Shown: positions 49,808 through 60,210 of the stretch, piece by piece
Position numbering within the stretch: position 1 is the first letter of the stretch
Layout of the letters: every line of letters starts with the position of its first letter
Made by a program: the position numbers and the translations under genes
The notes under the pieces: generated by a model
Seen by the model: the letters and a program-made list of their open reading frames with translations, nothing else
What the model was told of the DNA's origin: nothing
Databases searched by the model: none
Source: Anarhynchus alexandrinus
Taxonomy: Eukaryota > Chordata > Aves > Charadriiformes > Charadriidae
NCBI GenBank assembly: GCA_008711295.1
Contig: VUYV01000400.1
Coordinates: 124,001-188,000, forward strand
Reading direction: 5' to 3'
Length of the DNA: 64,000 bases

Positions 49808-49860
49808 CCACCTCCTCTCCCCCACCTCCTCTCCCCCACCTCCGCCTCCCTCCCCACACC
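49808..49860. repeat. 14-bp polypyrimidine tandem repeat; G-quadruplex-capable minus strand
   Basis: ccacctcctctccc is repeated twice exactly (49808-49821 and 49822-49835), followed by a degenerate third copy and ccgcctccctccccacaccc. The minus strand therefore has at least four G runs of three to five bases with short spacers, a credible G-quadruplex or triplex former. Confidence 0.85.
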
Positions 49861-50479
49861 CAGGCAAACTCCCTCAAGCCCACTTGTTAATTTTTTGTTG
49901 CGTTTCACCATTGTTTTCCTATTTACATGTGCACGGATGAAGGGAGGGGGAACTCAGTTTGACTCCTCCCGTACTGCTGAGTCCTAAATTACGCCGGTGA
50001 GCAACAGGTTGAAGCAAATACATACGTCCTGTAGGTAGACGGCCCTTTCACACGTGATATGCTAAAGACAAGAGGTGAGGTCTGGGTTTTGTGACCCAGA
50101 TAAGTGGAAAATTTCACGGCAGCATTAGTGGCTTGCAAGCACCGCCTCGGCTGCAGGAGGTGCGTGGAGTGGGGCTGGCACAAGCCCTCCCCCAGGAGAG
50201 TCGCCGGGCACTGCCTCCCACCCACTTTCGGTCACTTGTGGTTTTGCCAAACTTTAACGGATTGGGCTTCAGTGCCCCGTGCCGGGTGTTCACCTTACAC
50301 TGACAGAGCGGTTTGGTTTGGTTTGTGTCGGAAGCTCTTGTTAAAATGATTCTTCTACTCCTGAGAACAAGGCTGGAGAGAATACAGTCTTTGTGGGTAC
50401 TAAAACCGAAGTCTTTCTAATTTTGATACATTCCAGAGTTGAAAAGAGAGGGGCACATATGTTTGTGTGAGAAAGATGT
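49861..50479. other. Noncoding stretch, nothing recognised
   Basis: Short overlapping frames up to 109 codons, none recognised. Confidence 0.65.
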
Positions 50480-50830
50480 ACCTCTTTCTGTTCCTGTGAA
50501 CTTTCCACGGAGTTTAAGTACTCGAATCCCCCCCAAGCTCCGCCATCCACACGTGCTGAAGAGCGATACCTGCGCTGATGGAAGTTCCCACCTCCACCAC
50601 GGCTGTGACACCGCGAGGGAAGCTCCAGCAAAAGGGGTCCTTGCCGACCTGCAGCACCCACCCCTGCCAACGCTAGGAACTATGTGGCCCCGTGCCCGCA
50701 CCTCCCCGCTGCAGCCAGCCATGGAACCGCTGGCCACAAGCACCGAAAACAAGACTCTCGTCCCACAGGCAGCGCGTGGGCGACACAACCAGCCGCCCGT
50801 GAAAAAGCCCTCCTCCAACTGAATGAGGCT
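50480..50830. promoter_or_regulatory. GC-rich segment with near-unsuppressed CpG
   Basis: About nineteen CpG in 350 bases at roughly 58-60 % GC. Open on both strands: 127 codons plus (50439-50822) and 147 codons minus (50417-50860), neither recognisable. Borderline CpG-island statistics by hand count. Could be a small promoter or enhancer, or an isolated GC-rich patch. Confidence 0.25.
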
Positions 50831-53482
50831 TCTCACTGCTTTCAATGCAAATGAAGACAAAGTGCTGCAAAGGCGATTGATGACCTCTCGTGCCAGCTGT
50901 CAGGAGGCCATGTGGAACGTGACATCGAGGATAAAGACTTAGTGGCACCCTGCACCAGCAATGTCCACTTGCTCCAGCAGTCAGTAGACATTGTTCTCGC
51001 AGATGTACCAGGCGCTCTCCCATTTCAGGTCATAATGAGCTGCAGATGCGACAGGCGTTTCAGATTCTGAGTCTGCAGCAATGAAACACTCTACATAGAT
51101 GCTTCTGCCTCACTTTTACTTGCTAATTTTTAATAATGACAATTTAACTTCATTGTGCGCTTCACGTACTATAACGGCCAATTCAGAAATCATCCTAAAG
51201 GGCTCTGATTGCTTAACAAATCTCGCAAATAGCTTTCCAGCATTTTTTATAAAGCGTGTGTTCTGAAATTTCAGTGTCACTTTGATAGTTCTCTAGAGGG
51301 AAGTAATAAATAATTAGGAGGCACCATACTTTGGAGATACTGAGCCAATGCTTCAATTAGAAGCATCCCCATCTCACTTTTAAAGAACTTCAAAATCAGC
51401 ATGAAAAAAAAAAGCTGGAGTTATACAGAATACATTTACACACATCAAAGAGTAAGTCGAAGGCAAAAGCTTAATTAAACTGAAAATTAAACTGAAATTC
51501 GGGTTGATCAATTCATTCATAGATTTCAGAAGGGAAAAACACCTTATGTAACTCCAAGAAACTATGATAAATGTTGGAAAGCCTAGACATTCCAAAACAA
51601 GGCTTAAATCAAATCCCTTCAATGTTGCAGGTTTTACACCATCAAAAACCTTCACACTTTTCCTGTAACCCTTTCACATGGTGATGTAACTGTCTCCAAT
51701 TTTTTGGTTGCTTTTGGCACAGAGCTAAAGCCATTTACATTATCCTGTGGTACCAGCTCCTACTGTGGTTAAGAGTACAGTGAATACTGTATGAGAAACA
51801 ACCTGGAGTTCCCCACAGAGCTCCAGCTCCTCCATATCAAACTCCAGAGCCGACTCTAAAAGCTGTTTTCCAGCACAGTTTATTTAACATCAGCCATGAA
51901 TATACATACAGTCTTAAATGCTCCTCACTTCAGGGAGGGGCTGCAATAATATAAGCTTTGCAGATGCCTGCAACACACAGCAGCAAGATTCTTGCAAGTT
52001 ATGTCTGGATATCATTGCCTCTCTGCATTCATGAAGTCACATATATTTTCCAAAGCATGTGCTGAAATGCTGGAGAGGAACATTTTTCGTTTTACAGAAC
52101 CAAGAAGTTATATTAAATGACACTGAATTCTACCTTACTCTACTCTGCAACCCAATTTTACCTAGTTTTACCTGTTTACCAGTTAAAGCAACAATCCCGA
52201 GGAAAGGTTTGCAGTAACATACTTCACTTGAAGAAGGTAAGCTCTTTAACAGATACGCACATCTTATTCACAAAGGGAACATGAACACACTTATTTTGGA
52301 TGCATTCTTATATCTCACATATTCATGCCTTAAACACATATCAACTGCATGCATGTTCTGCACGCGTATGGAAATGACGTACGCCCACTAGGAATATCTG
52401 GAGGCAAGATTTGGGGATTTTTTTATGTGAAGCTGTATTTAGCATCCATATAAAAAAAATTACACAAATGTTTCTGAAGAAGAAAATCTTTTGAACTTCT
52501 TTATGATTCGCCCACTAATTACAGGAAAAAAAATATTCTGTATTATGAAAAGTTTTGCTGTGCAAAGTCTCATGTTAATTAGTTCGTTTTGGAGCATTTA
52601 AGCAGAGAGGAGGGTAGAGACCGAGAAAACACGCTCAACGCAGAAAATGAGTTTCGACTTCAGATTTGGAAGGACAAGCATTCTTCCGTAACGCAGGTCA
52701 TCGCAGCACATTTCCAGGAATAAGTAAAACAAACCAAAACCAAAGGGGGAGGAGGGGCAGAGCCTAAAATCTAGGTCAGAGGAAGAAACCAGACAAGTAC
52801 GAAGCATCCTTTTCCGTGAGTCTCACAACTTGATTGTGTGAAGGTCTCATCTCCTGCCGCGCTTGTGCATATGTGACACTAACTGCCTCCCTGCCGCAGA
52901 GGGAATGACAGGAATGTTAAACAAAGGGAACCCAAGTGGCACCTTCGGTGAAGCACGAGAGATCACATCGGGGTAATAACTTACCTGGCTCTACTAATGA
53001 GAGATCACTTCAGGGAGAATTCACTCATGGCACAGCCTGCAAAAAGATTTACTTTTCTCAATACAAATAAAGGCCGAGGAGCAAAGGGGGATCCCCAGCA
53101 ATACTGTGCTCGAGGTACAGCCTAAAAATATAGGAAGCGTTTACTGCGTTTTTTCATAAACAAACCAGACGTACAAGCGGTTCTTACGCCCCAAATTTTT
53201 ATGATCCTCTATTTGCAATCTTCGTTCTGCTGCTCAGCCACCTGGTTTTTCATTTACAGATGGCTTTGAGATCACAGTTTGTTATCTTATTCAAACATAA
53301 TTAACAAACACATTTCATTCTCTTACATCAACAGAGGTCTGACTCTCTGTGATAGAACAACGAAAATGGAAAACTTCAGCAGACGTAGCTGGTTATTGCT
53401 TTCTGTCATCCTCTGAGAGATGTCTTCAATACCTCCTTCTATGCTTGCTGTCTTCGGAATAAGTCCTTTCCTATTGTACCAG
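50831..53482. other. Noncoding AT-rich stretch
   Basis: No gene or transposon recognised; open frames at most 91 codons. A 12-bp tandem duplication aattaaactgaa lies at about 51474-51497. Confidence 0.7.
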
Positions 53483-53526
53483 GGATACAACTCCTACTTA
53501 AAGTCACTATCATTTTTCTTGTCTTT

Positions 53527-53598
53527 GAATAGAAAAGCAAATTAACTGATGAATGCATCTGTTATTTCCTTATCTTTTGTGTTAAATTAACCACTATC
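53527..53598 (+). repeat. Direct repeat, copy 1
   Basis: Aligns without gaps to 54473-54544 with 12 differences in 72 bases (about 83 % identity). Shared core agcaaattaactgatgaa (about 53535-53552). Similarity probably continues upstream (ctcct at 53491) and, after a roughly 13-bp shift, downstream to tcatcat at 53663. A 15-base T run (53692-53705) follows shortly. Origin unknown. Confidence 0.85.
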
Positions 53599-54472
53599 AT
53601 TCTGAGTGACAAAAACTGTCTCTTACCATCTGCCCACTAGAAATCTGCTTTAAGAACGTTTATCATCATTTATTAATCCCTATAAATCAACTTTTTTTTT
53701 TTTTTATTCTTAAGGTAGTGGTTTTGCTTTTCTTCTGGGTTTTGCTTATCTGTTGGGTCTACTATGAAGCTCACAGCACCCGATGTGAAGAGAGTAACAC
53801 GGAAGGAAATTATTGGACATTGTACCTTCCCATTGCATTGCACCCAGACAAAACCAGAGTGAGTATAAATTTGGGAGCTGCATTGAAATGCACAAATAAC
53901 TGGCATTCCATCAGAAATTTTATTTCTAGCATCTTGCAGCCTCTTCATCCTTGAATACTAACTTGGGGGCTATGAGAAGCAGGAGGGCAGAGAGGCAAGA
54001 GGTGTTCTAGTGCAGGGGACCTTTCCATGCCGCCTGGAAGCAGCACACCGGGATAATTCCCGTGAGGCACACGGCAGCTTTCTCGCCATTCCCATTCCCA
54101 AAGCACATGTAAGTGCAGGCTAAGGGTGAGATCAGGTGGTGGAGACATGTGTTGGGGGTACGGGCTGCCCCATGCCTCCCACCCACAACCCCAGGGTGCC
54201 CCTTTGCACCCACTTGCTGCCCGTCCAAGGGGCACGTACCCACACATGTTTTCACAGGTCTCAAGCGGGAGCTTGTAATAAGGCCTGGGGTGATGGCAGC
54301 CCCACTCTTCTCCTACAAAACAAGATGGGGCTCTGCTCTGAGGCTCGAGGCAGGGGCTGGCATGGCACAGGGGTGGGAGCATGGTCACTCTTAGTTCATA
54401 GCAGACACTTCCAGCCCAGCACTGAGTGATCCCAAGCTCCTCTGATGAGGAGCATTCCTCTGCCCCTTCTGT
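53599..54472. other. Sequence enclosed by the direct repeats
   Basis: Begins with a T run (A run preceded directly by AATAAA on the minus strand), then AT-rich DNA to 53,950 and a GC-rich part from 53,960 to 54,470. Frames up to 147 codons on minus (53945-54388) and 97 on plus (54136-54429) overlap and are not recognisable. No retroviral or transposase motif found. Confidence 0.5.
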
Positions 54473-54544
54473 GAATACAAAAGCAAATTAACTGATGAAG
54501 ACATCTGTTCTTTCCTTATCGCATATGTTCAATTAATTGCTATC
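54473..54544 (+). repeat. Direct repeat, copy 2
   Basis: Second copy of the repeat at 53527-53598, offset by 946 bases in the same orientation. See copy 1 for the alignment. Divergence of about 17 % argues for an old event. Confidence 0.85.
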
Positions 54545-54548
54545 TGTT

Positions 54549-55436
54549 CCCCCTTTTTCTGGCTACACCTAGAGTGAGGTCAGCCATGAGAGCCTTCATC
54601 ATCCACAGCACTTAATTTTTGCTTTGCCCGTCTCTGGCTTGGTTTGCTCCAGCCAGCTCTTCCTGAGCCAGTGCCTCGGCACCCTCCTGGGGATACCTCA
54701 CTCTGGGGAGCTTTCCCTTAAAACTGTGGACAAGACCATAGGTATGGTCGCCTCTGCCCTACTCAGCTTTGTAACATTATCCCACTGGGTTTTGTATGTT
54801 CAGTTTGGGTCTTAGGACCTCATGCTGTGCCCCAAGTCGTGTAACATGTGTCTTCAGCTTCATGAAATAAAACCAGCCCTCCAAAGGATGATGAAAAACT
54901 CTGAATAGAAAAAAAAAACAACATAAAAACCCCCTCAGGGCTACTGACCATATGGGGTCCACAGGAGGTTCAGGGTTAAGTACTGTGTGAGCTGGATGGA
55001 CCGAGTCTGCTCTGGATGGAGCTCACCATAAGCAACGTGGGTGCAAACCAATCCATGCCACTTGGCCTCAGGGCTAAGGGTTAGTCCTGGCTTTCTTTTA
55101 TGTTATTCCAGTGGGTCCAGGAGATAAAAGGACTCCTTCATTTAGTCTGCCAATGAGACAGACATTTAGTATTTCAAAGTACATTGTTCAGCTAGTAACT
55201 CCTAGCATCCTTTTTCGTACTTCTCGGTAAGCATTGTTCCTCGGTGCTTATCAGGAGTCCCGCAACAACTCCGGACTGAATCGCCTTTCTTATCTGACCT
55301 CTTCTAGTACTCCTTTGTCACTAACATTGAACCTTTAACAATACCTACTCCTACAAAGCAACTGCAAAATCCTTTTCTCCGCGGCGGATGCGTTGGTTAG
55401 CACAGCAGGCCAGCTTTCAGGTTTTGCAAATGCCTG
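54549..55436. other. Noncoding stretch, nothing recognised
   Basis: Frames up to 63 codons only. No transposon signature. Confidence 0.7.
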
Positions 55437-55540
55437 TCTGTGCCTCAGTTCCCTAGGTGTGAAAATAAAAAAAAAAAACCCAAACAACTATTCTGTTAAT
55501 AATACTTCCTTACTCACAAAGATTTTGAGGATGAAAACAT
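55437..55540 (+). mobile_element. MIR-like SINE relic
   Basis: tctgtgcctcagttccctag (55437-55456), then gtgtgaaaataa, an A-rich insertion, and taataatacttccttactca + caaagattttgaggatgaaa (55498-55537). These match in order the MIR landmarks 'ctgtgcctcagtttcc', 'ctgtaaaatgggaataatac', 'ctacctcacagggttgtgaggattaaa'. MIR elements are tRNA-derived SINEs mobilised by L2/CR1-class LINEs and are old in amniotes. Truncated at the tRNA-like 5' end and near the 3' end. Confidence 0.5.
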
Positions 55541-56780
55541 CTCTCTCTCTTCCATTTTTATACATTATGACGAGAACCCATTTGGCACTTGTATCAAAAT
55601 ACGACACAACTTTGTGAGCCTGACTTCACACACTCCCAGAGCTGTCACCACGGAATCCAATGTCAACGCTTCTTCACTCTTCAGTCCTTCCAACTGCAAA
55701 GTGGATAATCCTACATCCACAACTTTGTGGGAAGAATTAAGGCTGCTAAAATAGCTCAGTAGTCCTGAATGAGAATGAAAAGTTTGTGTCAGAAGGGTGA
55801 GGAACCATTAATAACGGCAACTGTATTACTTTCTCAAATGATGTCTCCACTAGCCTCGGCAGGATTTTTATTCAAATTACTTAAGAAAACAGTTCTGCAT
55901 TATTTCTACAGAGAGTAAACCTTCTGTTATTTTTTCAATCAGTACCAGAATAATTAAAAACCTTCAATGTCCAGGATTTGTCTGGGTTTGGGTTTTTTTG
56001 TTTTCAAATAAGCTTTTCTTATCTGTGGAGAGACTTTGTCATCTATTTTCTCAAACTGTAAGAGATTTACAATAGCTAGGGATTACAGCAAGGTTGGGTG
56101 GTTCTTAATTTCTTTGTATCAACCTCTGGTGTCTTTTCCAGAATCCTTAAATCTTACCCTTCTGTAGATGGCAAATTATCAACTGTTATGTTTATTATTA
56201 TTTTTCCTATTTTGTTTGTCACACGTATCCTGTTTTTTTCATTCCTTTTATAAAAATCTATAAAAGGACACAATAAGCGGAGGAAAGATAACTATATAAT
56301 GTATTCCAGAGAAGATTTATCTATAATTTAGTAAGTTCATTTCGAAATCATAGCATTTGGATCAGTTTTGTTTCCATCTCGTATAGCAGTCACCATCAAA
56401 ATATTACTTCCTTCTTGCAAGGGAAAGCTGTTACCATGGTATTCCCATTGTTCCTAACACAGAGACTGGGGGAAAAATTGTTAAGCTCCCGAGAAAATTC
56501 CCTTACTTCCAATGCAAAGGTCTGCAGGGGTAGTTGCAACAGGACTTGTACCTGCTTTGCAGCGCGAGGGCAAAGGGAGACTGGTCGGTGGCTGGCAGCA
56601 GTTTCTCCAGCTGGAGAGTACACTGTACCTGCACTCGGTACAGTTCCCATCTGTTTCCCTGAATTACGATCCTGTTTGGGCGAACACCACAAAAATTTCA
56701 CTGTGGTGTGGCATGAGAAAAGCTTGCCCATATCATAGCCGCCCACATCTGAATTTTAAATGCCCCGTTTAAAATCCCCA
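55541..56780. other. Noncoding stretch, nothing recognised
   Basis: Overlapping frames of 116 codons minus (56396-56746) and 107 codons plus (56415-56738) are the only open stretches, without known motifs. Confidence 0.65.
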
Positions 56781-57275
56781 ACATAAGAAGGACATGGACC
56801 TGTTGGAGCGTGTCCAGACGAGGGCCACGAGGATGATCCGAGGGGTGGAGCACCTCTCCTATGAGGAGAGGCTGAAAGAGTTGGGGCTGTTCAGCCTGGA
56901 GAAGAGAAGGCTCCGGGGAGATCTTATTGCGCCTTCCAGTACCTAAAGGGGGCCTACAGGAGAGCTGGGGAAAGACTTTTTGCTAGGGCATGTAGTGATA
57001 GGACAAGGGGGAATGGCTTCAAACTGGAAGAGGACAGGTTTAGATGAAACATTAGGAAGAAATTTTTTACTTTGAGGGCTGTAAGGCACTGGAACAGGTT
57101 GCCCCGAGAGGTTGTTGAGGCCCCATCCCTGGAGGTGTTCAAGGCCAGGCTGGACGTGGCCTTGGGCAGCCTGGTCTAGTGGGAGGTGTCCCTGCCTATG
57201 GCAGGGGGGTTGGAACTCGATGATCTTCAAGGTCCTTTCCAACCTAAACCATTCTATGATTCTATGATTCTATGA
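56781..57275 (+). mobile_element. CR1 LINE, longest recent copy, 5'-truncated
   Basis: Starts within ORF2 after the reverse transcriptase, reading [19 protein letters not shown] and [13 protein letters not shown]. The frame is lost near 56,931, where one base is missing relative to the usual CR1 order, and resumes in another frame with [15 protein letters not shown] and [18 protein letters not shown]; a TGA also interrupts it near 57,043. The 3' UTR ggggttggaactcgatgatc leads to about three tail octamers attctatg ending at 57275. CR1 copies of this kind insert without poly(A), and the lack of a complete ORF2 makes it immobile. Confidence 0.97.
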
Positions 57276-58503
57276 AAATGATCGGCAGGCCCTATCACTC
57301 AAAAAAGGAAATTTTGGAGTGAGAACAGCTTTATTTTCCAACTCTTTTTGCTGTGCTGTGGTCCAGCTGAAACCCACTGTGGAAAAGCATGGAGAAGCAT
57401 CTGCAGAAAGAGGGACATTAGTGAAAGATGATGGGCTCCTAAAAACATGATTAATGGAGATGATCGCAGCCAGAGAGAGATCCCGCTCCCCGGGAAAGGC
57501 AGGAGCACCCAGGGACAGGGCTGGGGTGGCTGACAGGCGGCAGGGATGGTTTGTTTCTTACTTTGAAGGCTACAGCAGCAGCAGGGCTACAATAACATAC
57601 AGGAAAAAATACCCGCAAAACGCTGGATGACATCGTCAGCTACAGCTCCCAGCTGCCAAACCTGGCTCCGGGGAGAGGAGGGCATTTGTAAGTCAAGGCT
57701 TCTTCTCAGGACAGCTTTCATGGTGGAACCTCTTCAAACCATCTCTTCTTGAGCACATGGGTCACATCCCTACGTACAGAGGTCTGTCTGGGACTTCTGG
57801 GCACAATGAATAGCCACATGCCCGTCAGGAGGCTAACCCAATCAGGGACCAAGGGTGGGCATCTTCCACTTCCAGCAGTTTATTTGGAAGTTTGATGAAA
57901 AGCTTTGCTTCAGTTAAAGCATTTTCTGCCCTTTCTCATATTGAATCAAGTGGAAGTTTGGAATGACATTTTCAAAATAAGAAGTTAACTCGGTTTTGTT
58001 TTGAAAATGCCAAAAGGAAATGTTTGAAACAATGCAAAATTATTACTTTTGTTTCATACTTAGCCAAAATGATTCAGCAAGCAGATTCAGATGCCCTAAA
58101 ACTGTATTTCTGGAGAATATCAAGCCAGTAGGACAGTAAATTTTTGCACAGCTCTAGCCTGGCTTTGGTTTCCTGCAGCTCTGTCTGTGCCGCAGACGTC
58201 ATTTGAATTATCTGCACTTATGCTCCCCTCTCAAACTGAGCTGCCACAGTGTGAAATGGCAGCGTGCAAGTGTCAGGATTAGTGAATGGGATGATTTTGT
58301 TAGCAGTGCAAACAGATTACAGTGCTAACAATATGGTGAAGTGAAGTTTTTGGATGAAGTGTTTATTTGACAAATACACAGTTTCAGAATCATTAGAAGG
58401 ATTCACAACTTCCACTTGAATTCAGAAAATAATTTGATAAATACTTGATATGTGTTACACTGCAAAATATTTCAGAGAACTCTGAAGTGCTCTGTTTTAC
58501 CAC
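57276..58503. other. Noncoding stretch, nothing recognised
   Basis: No gene recognised; frames of 60-69 codons on the minus strand near 57299-57633. Confidence 0.7.
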
Positions 58504-58840
58504 TTTTTTTTTTTTTTACACAAAAGGTTTCTCATCTTTTATTTTGATACACTCTTCAGGAATGGCACTTAGCTCTTGCCAAATGTCTCAGAAGATCATT
58601 TTGCATCAATATTGACAGCATCGCCGTCCGTCGCTTGTTCCATGTGTGACCTGAACAAGTCTCAGAGCCAAAGACCATTATCTGGAGTTGGTTGTGGGAT
58701 GCAAGCCTGACCTGCTGCCTGACGGGTGGCATCCCTGGTGTCACAGACTTCTCTGCGGTGACAAGGGACTGCTGGCTGTTGCCTCGAAGCCACTTTTTCC
58801 CTTCCTTCTCGAGGAGTGTAACTGAGCAGCCTTAGCACCT
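58504..58840 (-). pseudogene. Candidate polyadenylated retrocopy or 3' terminal exon, source unknown
   Basis: On the minus strand the sequence ends in AATAAA (plus 58538-58543), then exactly 20 bases later 14 consecutive A (plus 58504-58517), the layout of a polyadenylated mRNA end copied into the genome. Upstream, plus 58841-58860 complements to ctattttcttctgcccccag, a strong 3' splice acceptor, so a genuine 3' terminal exon is an alternative. Minus frames of 62 codons (58556-58744, stop 12 bases before the signal region) and 77 codons (58662-58895) are unrecognised. I cannot name a parent gene. Birds have few processed pseudogenes because CR1 rarely copies mRNAs. Confidence 0.35.
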
Positions 58841-58895
58841 CTGGGGGCAGAAGAAAATAGATGCAGCTGGCAGAGCTCCACCATGAGCCGCTCAC

Positions 58896-58909
58896 TCACT
58901 AGCTAGTGA
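58896..58909. other. 14-bp perfect palindrome
   Basis: TCACTAGCTAGTGA. Several 14-mers of this kind are expected by chance in 64 kb; listed only because it borders the candidate retrocopy. Confidence 0.5.
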
Positions 58910-60118
58910 AGCAGAAGACAAATACTCTCGTTTTCTGGCTCTCCCCAGGCTAACCCACCCCTGAAGACTGCAGCAACAGCAGCAGCTGCTGCAAATGCTC
59001 CTTCGTCCTTCCCTCTCCACCCGCTGCCTCATCCACCCAGAAACCAAATGTGTTCCTAGAGCACAGCCCAGAAAGGAGATAAACGTACTACGGCATGCTG
59101 TTAGTGGTCATTTTGAAGCAAAGCCTGGAAATATTTCTGTGGCAGGGAGAGCTGGCCGAGCGGCTGACCTCTGGGGAGGCAGCAAGAAGGAGAGAAAACC
59201 CCAAGGAATGGCTGATCTGCTGCTGCTGGTCTCCAACAGCCTCCCCGGGCTGCAGTACCCGCCACCACAGAGCCGCGGACAACGAGCTGTAAATTCCTCT
59301 GCAACATCTATTGTAAGTCATACTTCAGTGAATCACCATCGCAATCCTCTTCTGTATTAGATATTCAACATCTACTCCAAAACAATATTAAAAATAACTG
59401 ATTTACTTCCAGCAGGCAGATGGCTACTAAATCCTGCTCCATTTTTCTGCATTCCATAAAACTTACGCTTCTATCTTCGATAGATACACTCTGTGATAGT
59501 AAGATAAGTATTGAAAATACAGCAGCTACAAAGCTGCTGTAATTAAATACACCCTCTGAAGAAAAGCTCAAAGTTGTCACTGAAACTATGCCAGAGCTGT
59601 TACTCAGACATCAATGGCACAGCATTGCCCAGAAACTAAACAGATGAGCAAAACTAAAATGTCTTTGGGGCCCCTTCTACATAGTAAGATGGATAAACCT
59701 TCGGGAGACACAGCTGCCTGGATGCTGCATCCCATCCTCCCTCCTTCCTGCATAGGAGGCTCCAAAACTGCCGTGATGTCTATTTTTTTCCCCTGCTGTG
59801 TCTACCAGTAAAGACAGTGAGGCTCAGCCTGGAGCCGGGTGCAGGGCAGGCTCGGGGAGCCACAGGGAGGTGATCCGCAGGTGATGGCAGAGCGCAGGCA
59901 GGAGGGAGCCAGACCCCATGTGTACAGCTGCCAGCAGGGAACAGCCTCAGGGGCTGACTGTCCCCAGGCCACGCTTATCTTTTTTCTCAGAGGGAGCCAG
60001 CTGGGTCACTCAGAAAGGCAGTTTGGAAGGAGAACAGTAAGTATGGGGCAGCCACTATCTGTCTGGGGACAGGACCCTGGAGCAAAGTAGGGAGATAAGC
60101 TATGAAACAGCACCTTAG
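58910..60118. other. Noncoding stretch, nothing recognised
   Basis: A 121-codon plus frame (58995-59360) overlaps minus frames of 77 and 68 codons (59088-59321). No known domain. Confidence 0.65.
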
Positions 60119-60210
60119 TTATTAGCTCTATGGAGCTAATAAACTGTTTTTTTCTTGTGGGGAAAAAAAAAAACAAACAAAAAAACCCCAAAACAAAACC
60201 AAAACAGTTT
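60119..60210. other. Nested inverted repeats around an A/C-rich run
   Basis: A perfect 10-bp stem, ttattagctc / gagctaataa (60119-60128 and 60133-60142) with loop tatg, directly abuts aaactgtttt (60141-60150), whose perfect complement aaaacagttt lies at 60201-60210. The 50 bases between are T-rich then an A/C-rich simple run (aaaaacaaacaaaaaaacccc). The two dyads could be remains of a small palindromic element or fold into a stem-loop pair if transcribed. Confidence 0.6.
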
